From Coriobacteriia bacterium (GTDB taxonomy: Bacteria > Actinomycetota > Coriobacteriia > Coriobacteriales > Atopobiaceae), in the NCBI GenBank assembly GCA_030530145.1, contig JAUMVN010000010.1, forward strand, positions 30,318-66,766: a stretch of DNA of 36,449 bases, in the 5' to 3' direction. The position numbers and the translations under genes are program-made. Below the pieces are notes generated by a model. It ran no database searches. It was not told where the DNA came from and worked only from the letters and a program-made list of their open reading frames with translations. Positions 24,955-33,187 of this stretch are shown here, in pieces; position 1 is the stretch's first letter, and every line of letters begins with the position of its first letter.

Positions 24955-26409
24955 CTACTTGCCCGAACCGGGCTTCTTCGCGGCGGCCTTGCCGGCGGCG
25001 ATCTTCGCCGCGATGTCCACCTGCGGGGCCGGCGCGGTGCCGGTCACGACGGTCTTCGACCCGCGCGTCGTCACCTTCGCGCCGCTCTCCAGGGTGCGGA
25101 CCTTGGACGCGGACGGCTTCGCGGCGGGACCGGCCCCGGCGGACTTCTTCGCCTTCGGCTTGACGGTGACGGCGCCCCTCTGCGCGCGCTTGCCGCCGCC
25201 AACGCCCTTGGCACCGCCCTTGAAGGAGCCGGTGTCGATGAAGCCGCGGATGGCGCCGGTGAAGCCGCCCCAGATGCGGTGCCAACGGCGGTTGATGGAG
25301 ACGCCGCTGTTGGAGCGCATGCCCATGCACGGGGCGGCGATGAGCACCGGCAGCAGGTACTCGACCGCGCGCCAAATCACGAAGCCGGCAGCCAGGTGCG
25401 AGCCGAACATGTCGCTGAACAGGTACGCGAAGCCCACCTCGGCGCCGCCCGTGCCGCCCGGCAGCGGGACCGCGTTGATCAGCAGCTCGAGCATGGAGCC
25501 CGAGGCGAGGCAGACCATGAAGTCGGCAGGCTCGCCGAACGCGCGGAGCACGAAGTACGGCAGCGCGTACATGCAGCCCAGCTGCAGCAGGGTCACGACC
25601 ATCGTGGCGCACATCTCGCCGACGTTCTTCGCGGCGCCCTTGAAGGCGGCCGAGAACTCGGCCACCTGGTTGTTCACGAGGTTGTAGTACTCGTCGTACT
25701 TCTCGTCCTTGAGCCAGCCGTGGCGGTTGGCCAGGCGCAGCGCCCAGTTGCCCAGCGCCGTCACCGGGCGCGGGAAGAGGCACAGGAAGAGCACGGCGCC
25801 CACCTGCACCACCTTGAAGCCGAAGAGGAAGACGCCGATGAGCGTCACGTCGCCGAACTGCTCGTAGAAGTAGCTGCCGCAGAAGATGAGCATGATCGCC
25901 GCGAAGACGCCCTCGCCGGCCTCGTAGAGCACGAAGCGCGTGAAGTTGAGGGCGCTCGCCTGGCCGACGTTCAGGCCTGCGCGCGTCAAGCGGTAGATCT
26001 GCGCAGGGGGCGCCGCGGCGCCATTGGGGGTCAGGCGCATGAAGAAGACGCCCGAGGCCTCGACGCTCATGAGGTCGCGGATGCCCACCGGGGAGTCCGG
26101 GTCGGCGATGACCGAGAGCACGTAGGCGAGGACGCCGAAGACGTAGTAGAAGAGGAAGCAGACGACGCCCGACGCGATCCAGCCCATGTCGACGCCGGAA
26201 AGAGACGCGACGAACTCGTCGAACTGCCCGGAGATGACCAGGTAGGCCATATAGGCAACCACCACGAAAGCCAGGAACACGAGGCTCTTGCGGACCTGGC
26301 CCATCGATTCCTTGTCGGCCTCGGCGTCCTCGGCGGCCGCCTTGGACGACGCGGCGCCGCTCACCTTGAGGGCGACCTTCTTCTTCGGCTTCTTCAGCTC
26401 GTCTGCCAC
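24955..26409 (-). CDS. Flippase-like integral membrane protein (LPG_synthase_TM/UPF0104)
   Basis: This 484-aa protein matches the membrane part of MprF-type proteins, which move lipids across the membrane. After a Lys/Ala-rich cytoplasmic head of about 40 residues there are roughly eight hydrophobic segments between 43 and 375. The hallmark PLPGGTGGAEVGFAYLF lies near 322-338. The catalytic lysyl-transferase domain of full MprF is absent. Unusually, the last 100 or so residues are a low-complexity Lys/Ala/Gly tail (KPKAKKSAGAGPAAKPSA onwards), basic and probably disordered. The start is GTG at 26409, with GAGGGG upstream. The role (polyprenyl-glycan or lipid flipping) is inference. Confidence 0.82.
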   Translation of the reverse strand: MADELKKPKKKVALKVSGAASSKAAAEDAEADKESMGQVRKSLVFLAFVVVAYMAYLVISGQFDEFVASLSGVDMGWIASGVVCFLFYYVFGVLAYVLSVIADPDSPVGIRDLMSVEASGVFFMRLTPNGAAAPPAQIYRLTRAGLNVGQASALNFTRFVLYEAGEGVFAAIMLIFCGSYFYEQFGDVTLIGVFLFGFKVVQVGAVLFLCLFPRPVTALGNWALRLANRHGWLKDEKYDEYYNLVNNQVAEFSAAFKGAAKNVGEMCATMVVTLLQLGCMYALPYFVLRAFGEPADFMVCLASGSMLELLINAVPLPGGTGGAEVGFAYLFSDMFGSHLAAGFVIWRAVEYLLPVLIAAPCMGMRSNSGVSINRRWHRIWGGFTGAIRGFIDTGSFKGGAKGVGGGKRAQRGAVTVKPKAKKSAGAGPAAKPSASKVRTLESGAKVTTRGSKTVVTGTAPAPQVDIAAKIAAGKAAAKKPGSGK

Positions 26410-26463
26410 GGATAGCCCCTCTGCTGTGTTTGTCGGCTCGTTCGGTGCAACAGACCTATTCTA

Positions 26464-26481
26464 CCCCGCCGCCCGGCGGGG
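26464..26481 (-). terminator. GC-rich hairpin downstream of mnmA
   Basis: CCCCGCCG and CGGCGGGG pair perfectly with a 2-base loop. It lies between the mnmA stop and the flippase-like start on the minus strand. It is followed directly on that strand by TAGAAT (comp. 26458-26463), which could be a -10 box for the next gene. Without a clear U-run the terminator role is tentative. Confidence 0.45.
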
Positions 26482-26574
26482 TTTGCGCCCGGCCCTCTTC
26501 CCGCGCCGATCCGCCCTCCCGCGGCAAGAAACCCCGCCGCGCCGTTGCCGGCAAGAAGCGCCGGCCGGCGCGGC

Positions 26575-26614
26575 CCGGCGCCCCGGCAACCCGGCAACCC
26601 GGCGTCCCGGCAAG
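26575..26614. repeat. 8-bp tandem repeat next to the mnmA stop
   Basis: There are five units of CCGGCNNN with period 8: CCGGCGCC, CCGGCAAC twice, CCGGCGTC and CCGGCAAG. It ends 3 bases from the mnmA stop codon. The whole gap 26482-26617 is GC-rich and low in complexity. I see no gene in it. Confidence 0.6.
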
Positions 26615-26617
26615 CCC

Positions 26618-27673
26618 TTACGGCTGGATGATGCCGCCGCCCAGGCAGCACAGGCCGTCGTAGAGGACCGCGGACTGCCCGGGGGCCACGCGCCGCTGCG
26701 GCTCGAAGAAGCGCACCTCGCGCGCCTCGGGGTCCCATGCGCAGGCGACGAGCTCGCCCGTGTGCCGCATGCGCACCGCGTACTCCCCCGCCGGCGCCGG
26801 CTCGCCGCCGACCCAGCGGCAATCGCCGAGCGTGAGCGCGCGGGCAAAGAGCGCGGGGCTCATGCGGTCTGTCGTCACGTAGACGACGTTCTTCTCGACG
26901 TCCGTGCGAACGACGTAGCGGGCCGGGCCTCCCCCGAGGTCGAGGCCGCGGCGCTGCCCGACGGTAAAGAGGAACGCGCCGTCGTGGTGGCCGAGCACGC
27001 GGCCGGTCTCGAGCTCGACGACGTCTCCGGCGCGCCGCTCGAGCGTGTCCAGCAGGAAGGTGCGGATGCCCACTGGCCCCACGAAGCAGATGCCGTCGGA
27101 GTCGGGCTTTCTCTCCAACCCGAGGCCGCGCTCGGCGACCATGCGCCTGACCTCGGTTTTATTGGCGATGTCCCCTATGGGGAAGAGGGTCTTGGCGAGC
27201 ACGTCCTCGCCGACGCGCCACAGGAAGTAGGTCTGGTCCTTGTGCTCGTCGGCGGCGCGCAGCAGGCGAGCATGCCCATCGGGCCCCGCCTGGACGCGCC
27301 CGTAGTGCCCCGTGGCCACGTAGTCGGCGCCGGCCGCGAAGGCCATGTCCGCGAAGGTGCCGAACTTGATGGTCTGGTTGCACATCACGTCCGGGTTCGG
27401 CGTGAGGCCGTGCGCGTACGCGTCCACGAGGTAGTCCACGACCGTCGCCTTGTACTCGGCCTCGCAGTCCCACACCTCCAGGTCGATCCCCAGGCTCACG
27501 GCCACGCGCTCGGCGTCGGCGAGGTCGTCGGCCCAGGCGCACTTGAAGCCGGGCAGGTCGCGCGACCAGTTGCGCATGTACACCGCATGCACGTCGTGGC
27601 CCGCCTCGCAGAGAAGCGCGCAGGCGAGCGCCGAGTCGACGCCGCCGGAAAGCCCCGCATATACCTTCGCCAT
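26618..27673 (-). CDS. mnmA: tRNA-specific 2-thiouridylase
   Basis: MnmA makes 2-thiouridine at the wobble base of Lys, Glu and Gln tRNAs, using ATP and persulfide sulfur. From the ATG at 27673 it is 351 aa. The PP-loop SGGVDS is at 9-14. The two catalytic cysteines are C98 (TPNPDVMCNQTIKFG) and C196 (SDGICFVG). HKDQTYFLWRV, which contacts tRNA, is near 144-154. The ATG lies one base after the stop of the cysteine desulfurase gene, so sulfur donor and acceptor are co-expressed. A longer frame to 27709 has an Arg/Ala-rich head that is not conserved. Confidence 0.95.
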   Translation of the reverse strand: MAKVYAGLSGGVDSALACALLCEAGHDVHAVYMRNWSRDLPGFKCAWADDLADAERVAVSLGIDLEVWDCEAEYKATVVDYLVDAYAHGLTPNPDVMCNQTIKFGTFADMAFAAGADYVATGHYGRVQAGPDGHARLLRAADEHKDQTYFLWRVGEDVLAKTLFPIGDIANKTEVRRMVAERGLGLERKPDSDGICFVGPVGIRTFLLDTLERRAGDVVELETGRVLGHHDGAFLFTVGQRRGLDLGGGPARYVVRTDVEKNVVYVTTDRMSPALFARALTLGDCRWVGGEPAPAGEYAVRMRHTGELVACAWDPEAREVRFFEPQRRVAPGQSAVLYDGLCCLGGGIIQP

Positions 27674-27674
27674 C

Positions 27675-28907
27675 CTACGCCTCGCCGCCCTTCTCGCCGC
27701 TCGCCGCATCTATGCCCAGGCGCGCGCACTCTGACGCGACGGCGCGCGCGATGGCGGCCGCCGCGTAATCGATGTCGTCCTCTCCCGTCGCGCGGCCGAG
27801 CGTGAGCCGCAGGCTCCCCATGGCCACCTCGGCCGGCGCGCCCATGGCCGCGAGCACATGGCTGCTGCGCATCTTGCTCGCCGCGCAGGCCGAGCCCGTC
27901 CCCGCGCACACGCCCTCGCGCTCGAGCGCGATCACGAGCCGGCGCGCCTCGAGCCCCGGGAAGCTCACGTGGAGAAGCCCGGGGAGCCTCAGCTTCGAGG
28001 CGCGGGGCCCGCTGACGACGGCCCACGGGAACTCCTCCGTGAGCATGCGCTGCAGGCGGTCGCGCAGCCCCGCGAGCCGCCGAGACTCCACCTGTCGGCG
28101 CGCGCCCGCGAGCTCGAGCGCCTTCGCGAACCCGACGATGCCCGCCACGTTCTCCGTGCCGGAGCGCACGCCGCCCTCCTGCCCGCCGCCGAGCACGAGC
28201 GGCCTCAGCGCCACGTCGTCGGAGGCCCACAGGAGGCCCACCTGCTTGGGGCCGTAGATCTTCGCCGCCGAGAGGGTGAGAAGGTCGCAGCCGAGCGTCC
28301 CGACGTTGACCGAGAGCGTCCCCGCGGCCTGCGAGGCGTCCGTGTGGAGCCAGACCGGCGCGGCCTCCCCCGCCGCGAGCCTCCGGGCGCGCTCAGCCGA
28401 CACAGCGCGAGCGATCTCGCGCACAGGCTGCACGGCCCCGACCTCGCCGTTGGCGAGCTCGACCGAGACGAGTCGCGTCCGCGGCGTTATCGCCGCGGCA
28501 ACGTCGGCGGCCGCCACGCGACCGTCGGGCCCCGCCGAGACGACCGTGTGGTCGAAGGCCCCGGCGCACGCGAGCACGCTCTCGTGCTCCACCGCGTCGA
28601 CCACCACGTGGGCGCCTGCGCCGGCGGCGGCGAAGGCGAGGTTGTTCGCCTCGGTCGCGCCGGCGGTGAAGACGATGTTGCCGGGCCGGGCGCCGATGGC
28701 GTGGGCCGCGTCCGCGCGCGCCGCCTCGACGTCGGCGTGCACCCCGCGGGCGGCGGCGTAGGGCGCGCTCGGGTTGAAGAACCTCTCCGTGAGGTAGGGA
28801 GCCATGGCGTCGACAACCTCGGGGTCCATCGGCGTCGCCGCGGCATAGTCCAGGTACACGAGGCGCTTCTCGCCGCGCGAGGCGCCCGCGCCGAATCCGT
28901 CCGTCAC
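27675..28907 (-). CDS. Cysteine desulfurase (NifS/IscS class)
   Basis: This PLP enzyme takes sulfur from cysteine onto its own cysteine. It has 410 aa from the GTG at 28907, with AAAGGGA upstream. It begins LVYLDYAAATPMDPEVV. TGATE-type cofactor contacts appear as FTAGATEANNLAF (80-92), with H108, D190 and Q193. The Schiff-base lysine is K216 (LSAAKIYGPK) and the catalytic cysteine is C341 (GTGSACAASK), on a long class-I loop. No iscU or sufU follows; mnmA does, which suggests a dedicated role in tRNA thiolation. The start overlaps the upstream gene's stop (GTGA). Confidence 0.94.
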   Translation of the reverse strand: MTDGFGAGASRGEKRLVYLDYAAATPMDPEVVDAMAPYLTERFFNPSAPYAAARGVHADVEAARADAAHAIGARPGNIVFTAGATEANNLAFAAAGAGAHVVVDAVEHESVLACAGAFDHTVVSAGPDGRVAAADVAAAITPRTRLVSVELANGEVGAVQPVREIARAVSAERARRLAAGEAAPVWLHTDASQAAGTLSVNVGTLGCDLLTLSAAKIYGPKQVGLLWASDDVALRPLVLGGGQEGGVRSGTENVAGIVGFAKALELAGARRQVESRRLAGLRDRLQRMLTEEFPWAVVSGPRASKLRLPGLLHVSFPGLEARRLVIALEREGVCAGTGSACAASKMRSSHVLAAMGAPAEVAMGSLRLTLGRATGEDDIDYAAAAIARAVASECARLGIDAASGEKGGEA

Positions 28908-29815
28908 TTGGGGTCCCTTTCGTCGCCGATCTTCAGGTTCTCGAAGCGCCCGGAGATGAACTCGTCGCTGTAGTTCGTGTCCACCCATTGCTCGAAGGCG
29001 TTGGCCGCCGGCACGCCGGCGTCACGTGCGGTCTTCCGGTTGAAGCACGCGAGCGTCATGCCGATGTCGGCCACCAGATAGATCGCCACGAGCGTGACGA
29101 AGAGCACCTGGCGCCTAGAGGTCGGCATGCCGATCTGGTAGAGCAGGCGCGGCATGACGAGGCGCGTCCACGCGATGCCCAGAAGCCCCCAGAAAAAGAG
29201 GAACCGCCAGGCCACCCACTGCGTAATATGGTCGGGAAGGTAAAGGTACGTCCACGACTCCGCGTTGAAGAGCGTCTCCATGGCCCAGCCCGTGACCTGC
29301 TCGAGGCCTCCTCCGATGGCCGCGGAGGTCAGGAAGACCTGCCAGGTCCTCGCGTTGTGCCGGCGCATCTGGAAGCAGAGCACGGTCAGCAGCACGGCGC
29401 CGGTGCCGTACAGCGGCGAGAAGGGCCCCCAGACGAGGCCCACGCGGTTCTCCGTCAGCCCCGCCGTGGCGAGCATCCAGATCTCCTCGAGCAGCAGCCC
29501 CGCCATGCACCCGATGAAGAAGATGATGATCACCTGGTACCAGCCGAGGCGCATGTTGTCCAGGTACTCGTCCACGGCCTCGCCCGCGGCCTGCCAGCGC
29601 GCGAAGACGCGCGCCAGGCCGCGCTTGCCGGCCGCGCGGGCCATCTCTCGCTCGAGGGCGTCGTCGGACTCGACCATCGCGCGGACGGCCGGCTCGAGCG
29701 CGTCCTCGTCGACGCTGCGGCCGCGCTGCAGCCACTCCGAGAAGTAGACCACCACCCGGACGAAGCCGCGCGCGATCTCGGCAAGAAGGACGAGCAGCAA
29801 CAAGGTGAAGAGCAT
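28904..29815 (-). CDS. CmpB-type putative membrane protein (ABC_trans_CmpB family)
   Basis: A polytopic protein of 303 aa with a first helix at 1-20, a charged segment (about 30-85) with EYLDNMRLGWYQ, then about five more helices. The stretch GLLLEEIWML...VGLVWGPFSPLYGTGAVLLT is the signature of the family named putative ABC-transporter type IV (CmpB). Its function is not established. The ATG at 29815 is preferred because it opens directly with the hydrophobic helix; GGAG is 12 bases upstream. It overlaps the desulfurase start by 4 bases. Confidence 0.75.
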   Translation of the reverse strand: MLFTLLLLVLLAEIARGFVRVVVYFSEWLQRGRSVDEDALEPAVRAMVESDDALEREMARAAGKRGLARVFARWQAAGEAVDEYLDNMRLGWYQVIIIFFIGCMAGLLLEEIWMLATAGLTENRVGLVWGPFSPLYGTGAVLLTVLCFQMRRHNARTWQVFLTSAAIGGGLEQVTGWAMETLFNAESWTYLYLPDHITQWVAWRFLFFWGLLGIAWTRLVMPRLLYQIGMPTSRRQVLFVTLVAIYLVADIGMTLACFNRKTARDAGVPAANAFEQWVDTNYSDEFISGRFENLKIGDERDPK

Positions 29816-29886
29816 GCGGGGAACCACTCCAGACGACGGGCCGGTATCCCCTCCATGGTATCCCAGCGCGCGCATATAACAAAAAA

Positions 29887-29904
29887 GCACCTCCGAAGAG
29901 GTGC
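29887..29904 (-). terminator. Terminator of the tRNA-Gly/tRNA-Cys unit
   Basis: On the minus strand GCACCTC pairs with GAGGTGC around a TTCG loop and runs into TTTTTTG. It stands directly downstream of tRNA-Cys and just before the CmpB-type gene. It is a textbook intrinsic terminator. Confidence 0.9.
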
Positions 29905-29915
29905 CTTTAAATGCA

Positions 29916-29989
29916 TGGAGGCGAAGCCCGGATTCGAACCGGGGGTAAAGGCTTTGCAGGCCTCTGCCTTACCACTTGGCCACTTCGCC
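29916..29989 (-). tRNA. tRNA-Cys (GCA)
   Basis: It has a cloverleaf with acceptor GGCGAAG/CTTCGCC, discriminator U as required for cysteine, an encoded CCA end (29916-29918), T-arm GGTTCGAATCC and anticodon GCA (comp. 29955-29957) in CCTGCAAAG. The length is 74 with CCA. It is the second gene of a unit started at the promoter before tRNA-Gly. Confidence 0.96.
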
Positions 29990-29997
29990 ATATGAAA

Positions 29998-30017
29998 GAG
30001 GCCGGTAAACCGGCCTC
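29998..30017. other. Perfect hairpin between the two tRNAs
   Basis: GAGGCCGG and CCGGCCTC pair with a TAAA or TTTA loop, exactly in the 38-base spacer between tRNA-Gly and tRNA-Cys. It may be a processing signal or a partial terminator. There is no U-run. Confidence 0.6.
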
Positions 30018-30027
30018 GGTGCTCACA

Positions 30028-30103
30028 TGGAGCGGGCTACGGGGTTCGAACCCGCGACCTCCACCTTGGCAAGGTGGCGCGCTACCAACTGCGCTAAGCC
30101 CGC
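30028..30103 (-). tRNA. tRNA-Gly (GCC), copy 1
   Basis: Acceptor GCGGGCT pairs with AGCCCGC; the discriminator is U; CCA is encoded (30028-30030). The anticodon loop TTGCCAA gives GCC. The T-arm is GGGTTCGAACCC. The length is 76. The copy at 36326-36401 is identical over the whole gene. Confidence 0.96.
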
Positions 30104-30116
30104 AAGCGCAGGGATT

Positions 30117-30145
30117 AATATACGGGAAGGCCGCCCTCCGTGCAA
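30117..30145 (-). promoter_or_regulatory. Promoter of tRNA-Gly/tRNA-Cys
   Basis: On the minus strand TTGCAC (comp. 30140-30145) and TATATT (comp. 30117-30122) are separated by 17 bases, about 14 bases before the tRNA 5' end. It is a close sigma-70 consensus match, with the layout seen again before the second tRNA-Gly. Confidence 0.8.
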
Positions 30146-30382
30146 GCAGAAATTTCGAATTTGCCGAAAAAAGTTCCGGCGGAGACGAAACCCGCAGCTC
30201 AGGACATCCCCAAAGAAATGATTCGCATCGCATGTTGCGTACTGTTTTCCGTGCGCTTGCCCCATGGTTTCAGCCAACTTTCAATCCGGCTCCAAAATCC
30301 CGTCGCCCCTTAAAACCCGCCGACAATGGGGCAGGCCGGACAAGCCCGTCCGCCACCTGTTGTCCTAGAGAGGGAAGAGAAC

Positions 30383-31984
30383 ATGGACAAGAACGCAATC
30401 TCCCGCAAGACCTTCCTCGAGCTCGTGGCCGCCACCGCGAGCGCCGGCGTGCTCGCCGGCTGCGGCTCCACGCGCGCCGGCAGCTCCAGCGCCTCCGGCT
30501 CCGGCGACGGCACCTACGCCGACACCATCACGTTCTCCCAGGGCTCCGAGCCCCGCGGCCTCGACCCCGCGTTCGTCGACGACGGCGAGTCCGGCAAGGT
30601 CATGGTCCAGATCTACGAGAACATCCTGCAGTACGACACCGACACCTGCGACGTAGTCGAGGGCCTCTGCGGCCTCCCCGAGGTCTCCGACGACGGCCTG
30701 ACCTACACCTTCAAGGTCAAGGACGGCATCAAGTTCCACGACGGCAACACCTGCGACGCCGAGGCCATCGCCAAGAACATCCAGCGCCAGCTCGAGCCGG
30801 ACCGCACCGAAGACATGCCCTACGCCTCCTTCAACTTCGGCTCCATCGAGTCCGGCACCGGCGTCGAGTCCGTCGAGGCCACCGACTCCTCCACGCTCGT
30901 CTTCAAGCTGCGAGCCGCCTCCACCCCGTTCCTCGCCAACCTCGCCATGTGCATGTCCTCGCCGATCGTCTCGCCGGCGGCCTTCGACACCGCCATGGAG
31001 AACCCCGTCGGCACCGGCCAGTACAAGTTCGTCAGCTGGACCAAGAACTCCAACATCGTCCTTAAGCGCAACGAGGACTACTGGAACGCCGACAAGGCCG
31101 GCAAGACCGAGAACATCATCTTCACCTTCATCGCCGAGGCCGCCTCGCGCGTCACCGCCCTCAACAACGGCGAGGCCGACATCATCGACGGCATCGACGA
31201 GGCCGTGGTCGACACCGTCGAGCAGGGCGGCTCGAAGATCTTCACGATGGACGGCATGAACATCAACTACATGGCCTTCAACACCCAGTCCGAGAAGTTC
31301 AAGGACAAGGCGGCCCGCAAGGCGTTCGCCAAGGCAGTCAACGTCCAGGAGCTCGTCGACTCCCTGTACAACGGCTACTCCTCCGTGGCCAACTCCGTGA
31401 TGCCCACCTGGATGGCCGCTTACGACAAGGACGTCGTGCAGACCGCCTACGACAAGGACGCCGCCCAGAAGGAGCTCGCCGACCTCGGCATCACCTCCGT
31501 CAAGTGCATCACCTACTCCAACCCCCGCCCCTACAACGGCAAGGGCGGCCAGGTCCTCGCCGAGGCCATCCAGGGCTACCTCAAGGAGGTCGGCGTCGAC
31601 GTCACCATCGACACCTACGACTGGACGACCTACAAGACCAAGGTCGAGACCGAGGAGTACGACATCTGCTTCTACGGCTGGAACGGAGACAACGGCGACC
31701 CCGACAACTTCATGAACCTGCTCTCCGACCCGAGCAAGACCATGAACGTCGCCCGCTACCAGAACGACGAGTACGACGCCCTTATCGCCAAGGGCCTGCA
31801 GACCGCTGCCGGCTCAGAGCGCGACGACATCTACCTCCAGTGCGAGCAGATCGTCGCCGAGGAGCAGCCCTGGCTTCTCATCTCGCACTCCAAGAACATC
31901 CTCGGCTACAGCCCCAAGGTCTCCGACTTCCACTTCCACCCCACGGCCGTCACCTTCCTCTACGACGCCGTCAAGGAGGCCTAA
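30383..31984 (+). CDS. Peptide-binding lipoprotein (DppA/OppA, SBP_bac_5)
   Basis: This is the extracellular substrate-binding lipoprotein of a peptide ABC importer, 533 aa from the ATG at 30383 (AGGGAAGAG upstream). The N-terminus has an SRKTFLEL Tat-like stretch and the lipobox VLAGC, then a Ser/Gly-rich linker. Family landmarks are SEPRGLDPAF, IKFHDGNTCDAEAI (near 118-131), NPVGTGQYKFVSW and YGWNGDNGDPDNFMN. The last is typical of the DppA dipeptide-binding branch. Nickel is a possible alternative cargo because of the urease at the other end of the window, but the sequence favours dipeptides. The 279-base upstream gap holds the tRNA promoter; no convincing promoter for this gene was found. 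Confidence 0.87.
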   Translation: MDKNAISRKTFLELVAATASAGVLAGCGSTRAGSSSASGSGDGTYADTITFSQGSEPRGLDPAFVDDGESGKVMVQIYENILQYDTDTCDVVEGLCGLPEVSDDGLTYTFKVKDGIKFHDGNTCDAEAIAKNIQRQLEPDRTEDMPYASFNFGSIESGTGVESVEATDSSTLVFKLRAASTPFLANLAMCMSSPIVSPAAFDTAMENPVGTGQYKFVSWTKNSNIVLKRNEDYWNADKAGKTENIIFTFIAEAASRVTALNNGEADIIDGIDEAVVDTVEQGGSKIFTMDGMNINYMAFNTQSEKFKDKAARKAFAKAVNVQELVDSLYNGYSSVANSVMPTWMAAYDKDVVQTAYDKDAAQKELADLGITSVKCITYSNPRPYNGKGGQVLAEAIQGYLKEVGVDVTIDTYDWTTYKTKVETEEYDICFYGWNGDNGDPDNFMNLLSDPSKTMNVARYQNDEYDALIAKGLQTAAGSERDDIYLQCEQIVAEEQPWLLISHSKNILGYSPKVSDFHFHPTAVTFLYDAVKEA

Positions 31985-32020
31985 GGCCTTGCCGGCCGCG
32001 CGCAACTAGATAGCGCTCAC

Positions 32021-32059
32021 CGCGGGAGTCCGGGCTGCGAGTCGGCCCGGGCTCCCGCG
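32021..32059 (+). other. Long stem between the binding-protein and permease genes
   Basis: CGCGGGAGTCCGGGC (32021-32035) pairs with GCCCGGGCTCCCGCG (32045-32059) with one G-T wobble. No U-run follows. Such stems often protect the 3' end of an abundant binding-protein message and reduce readthrough to the permease genes; that role is inferred here. Confidence 0.65.
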
Positions 32060-32170
32060 CAGGTATTACGGAGCCGCCTTCAGGTTCGGTTCCGCCGGCC
32101 AAACCCGAGTCCACAAGCAATCCCAACCCCAAAACAGCACCCGCAACCTAAAGAGAAAGGAGGAGAGACC

Positions 32171-33187
32171 ATGGTCAAATACATCGTCAAGCGCGTCCTG
32201 CAGGCCATCCCCGTCCTTATCGCGCTCTCTATCGTCGTGTTCCTCATCATGCGCGTGTTCTCGGCCGACCCGGCGCCTGTCGTCCTGGGCGAGCACGCCA
32301 CGCGCGAGGCCATGGACGCCTGGCGCGACTCCAACGGGCTGAACGACCCCATCTGGAAGCAGTACCTCGACTTCGTCGCCGGCGCTCTCCACGGAGACCT
32401 CGGAACCTCGTACTACACGCACACGGCCGTCACGACCGAGATCATGAGCCGCTTCCCCGCCACCCTCGAGCTCGCCATCGTGGCCATCATCATCGCCTCC
32501 GTCGTGGGCATCGCCCTGGGCGTCGTCTCCTCCGTGAACAAGGGCAAGTTCGTCGACGCCCTCTCGACGCTGCTCGCCCTCATCGGCGTCTCGATGCCCA
32601 TCTTCTGGCTCGGCATCCTCTTCATCATCCTCTTCACGGGCATTCTGCACATCCTGCCCTCCGGCGGCCGCATCGACCCGATCATGCAGCCCGTGGGCGG
32701 CACGGGCCTCTTCCTCATCGACACCCTGCTCTCGGGCGACTTCGAGGCCTTCGGCAACGCGCTCGTCCACATGATCATGCCGGCCTGCGCGCTTTCCATG
32801 TACTCCATGGCCATCATCACGCGCATGACGCGCTCGAGCATGCTCGACACCCTGAACGAGGACTACGTCCGCACCGCGCGCGCCAAGGGCCTCCCGTCCG
32901 GCAAGGTGACGACGCACCACGCGCTGAGAAACGCCATGCTGCCCGTCTCCACCGTCATCGGCCTGCAGCTCGGCAGCCTCCTGGGCGGGGCGCTTCTCAC
33001 CGAGACGGTCTTCGCGTGGCCGGGCATCGGCAAGTACGTGGTCGAGTGCATCCTGAAGTCCGACTTCCCCGTCGTCCAGGGCGTCGTCCTTCTCATCGGC
33101 GTGATCTTCGTCCTGATCAACCTCGTGGTCGACATCATCTACGCCTTCCTCGACCCGCGCATCAAGTACACGCAGGCGGAGGGGTGA
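32171..33187 (+). CDS. Peptide ABC transporter permease (DppB/OppB)
   Basis: An inner-membrane permease of 338 aa, with the family start VKYIVKRVLQAIPVLIALSIVVF and six hydrophobic segments. The ATPase-contact loop reads DYVRTARAKGLPSGKVTTHHALRNAMLP (near 234-261), and the end is VDIIYAFLDPRIKY. AAGGAGGAG precedes the ATG. The stop overlaps the start of the next permease gene (TGATG). Confidence 0.92.
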   Translation: MVKYIVKRVLQAIPVLIALSIVVFLIMRVFSADPAPVVLGEHATREAMDAWRDSNGLNDPIWKQYLDFVAGALHGDLGTSYYTHTAVTTEIMSRFPATLELAIVAIIIASVVGIALGVVSSVNKGKFVDALSTLLALIGVSMPIFWLGILFIILFTGILHILPSGGRIDPIMQPVGGTGLFLIDTLLSGDFEAFGNALVHMIMPACALSMYSMAIITRMTRSSMLDTLNEDYVRTARAKGLPSGKVTTHHALRNAMLPVSTVIGLQLGSLLGGALLTETVFAWPGIGKYVVECILKSDFPVVQGVVLLIGVIFVLINLVVDIIYAFLDPRIKYTQAEG

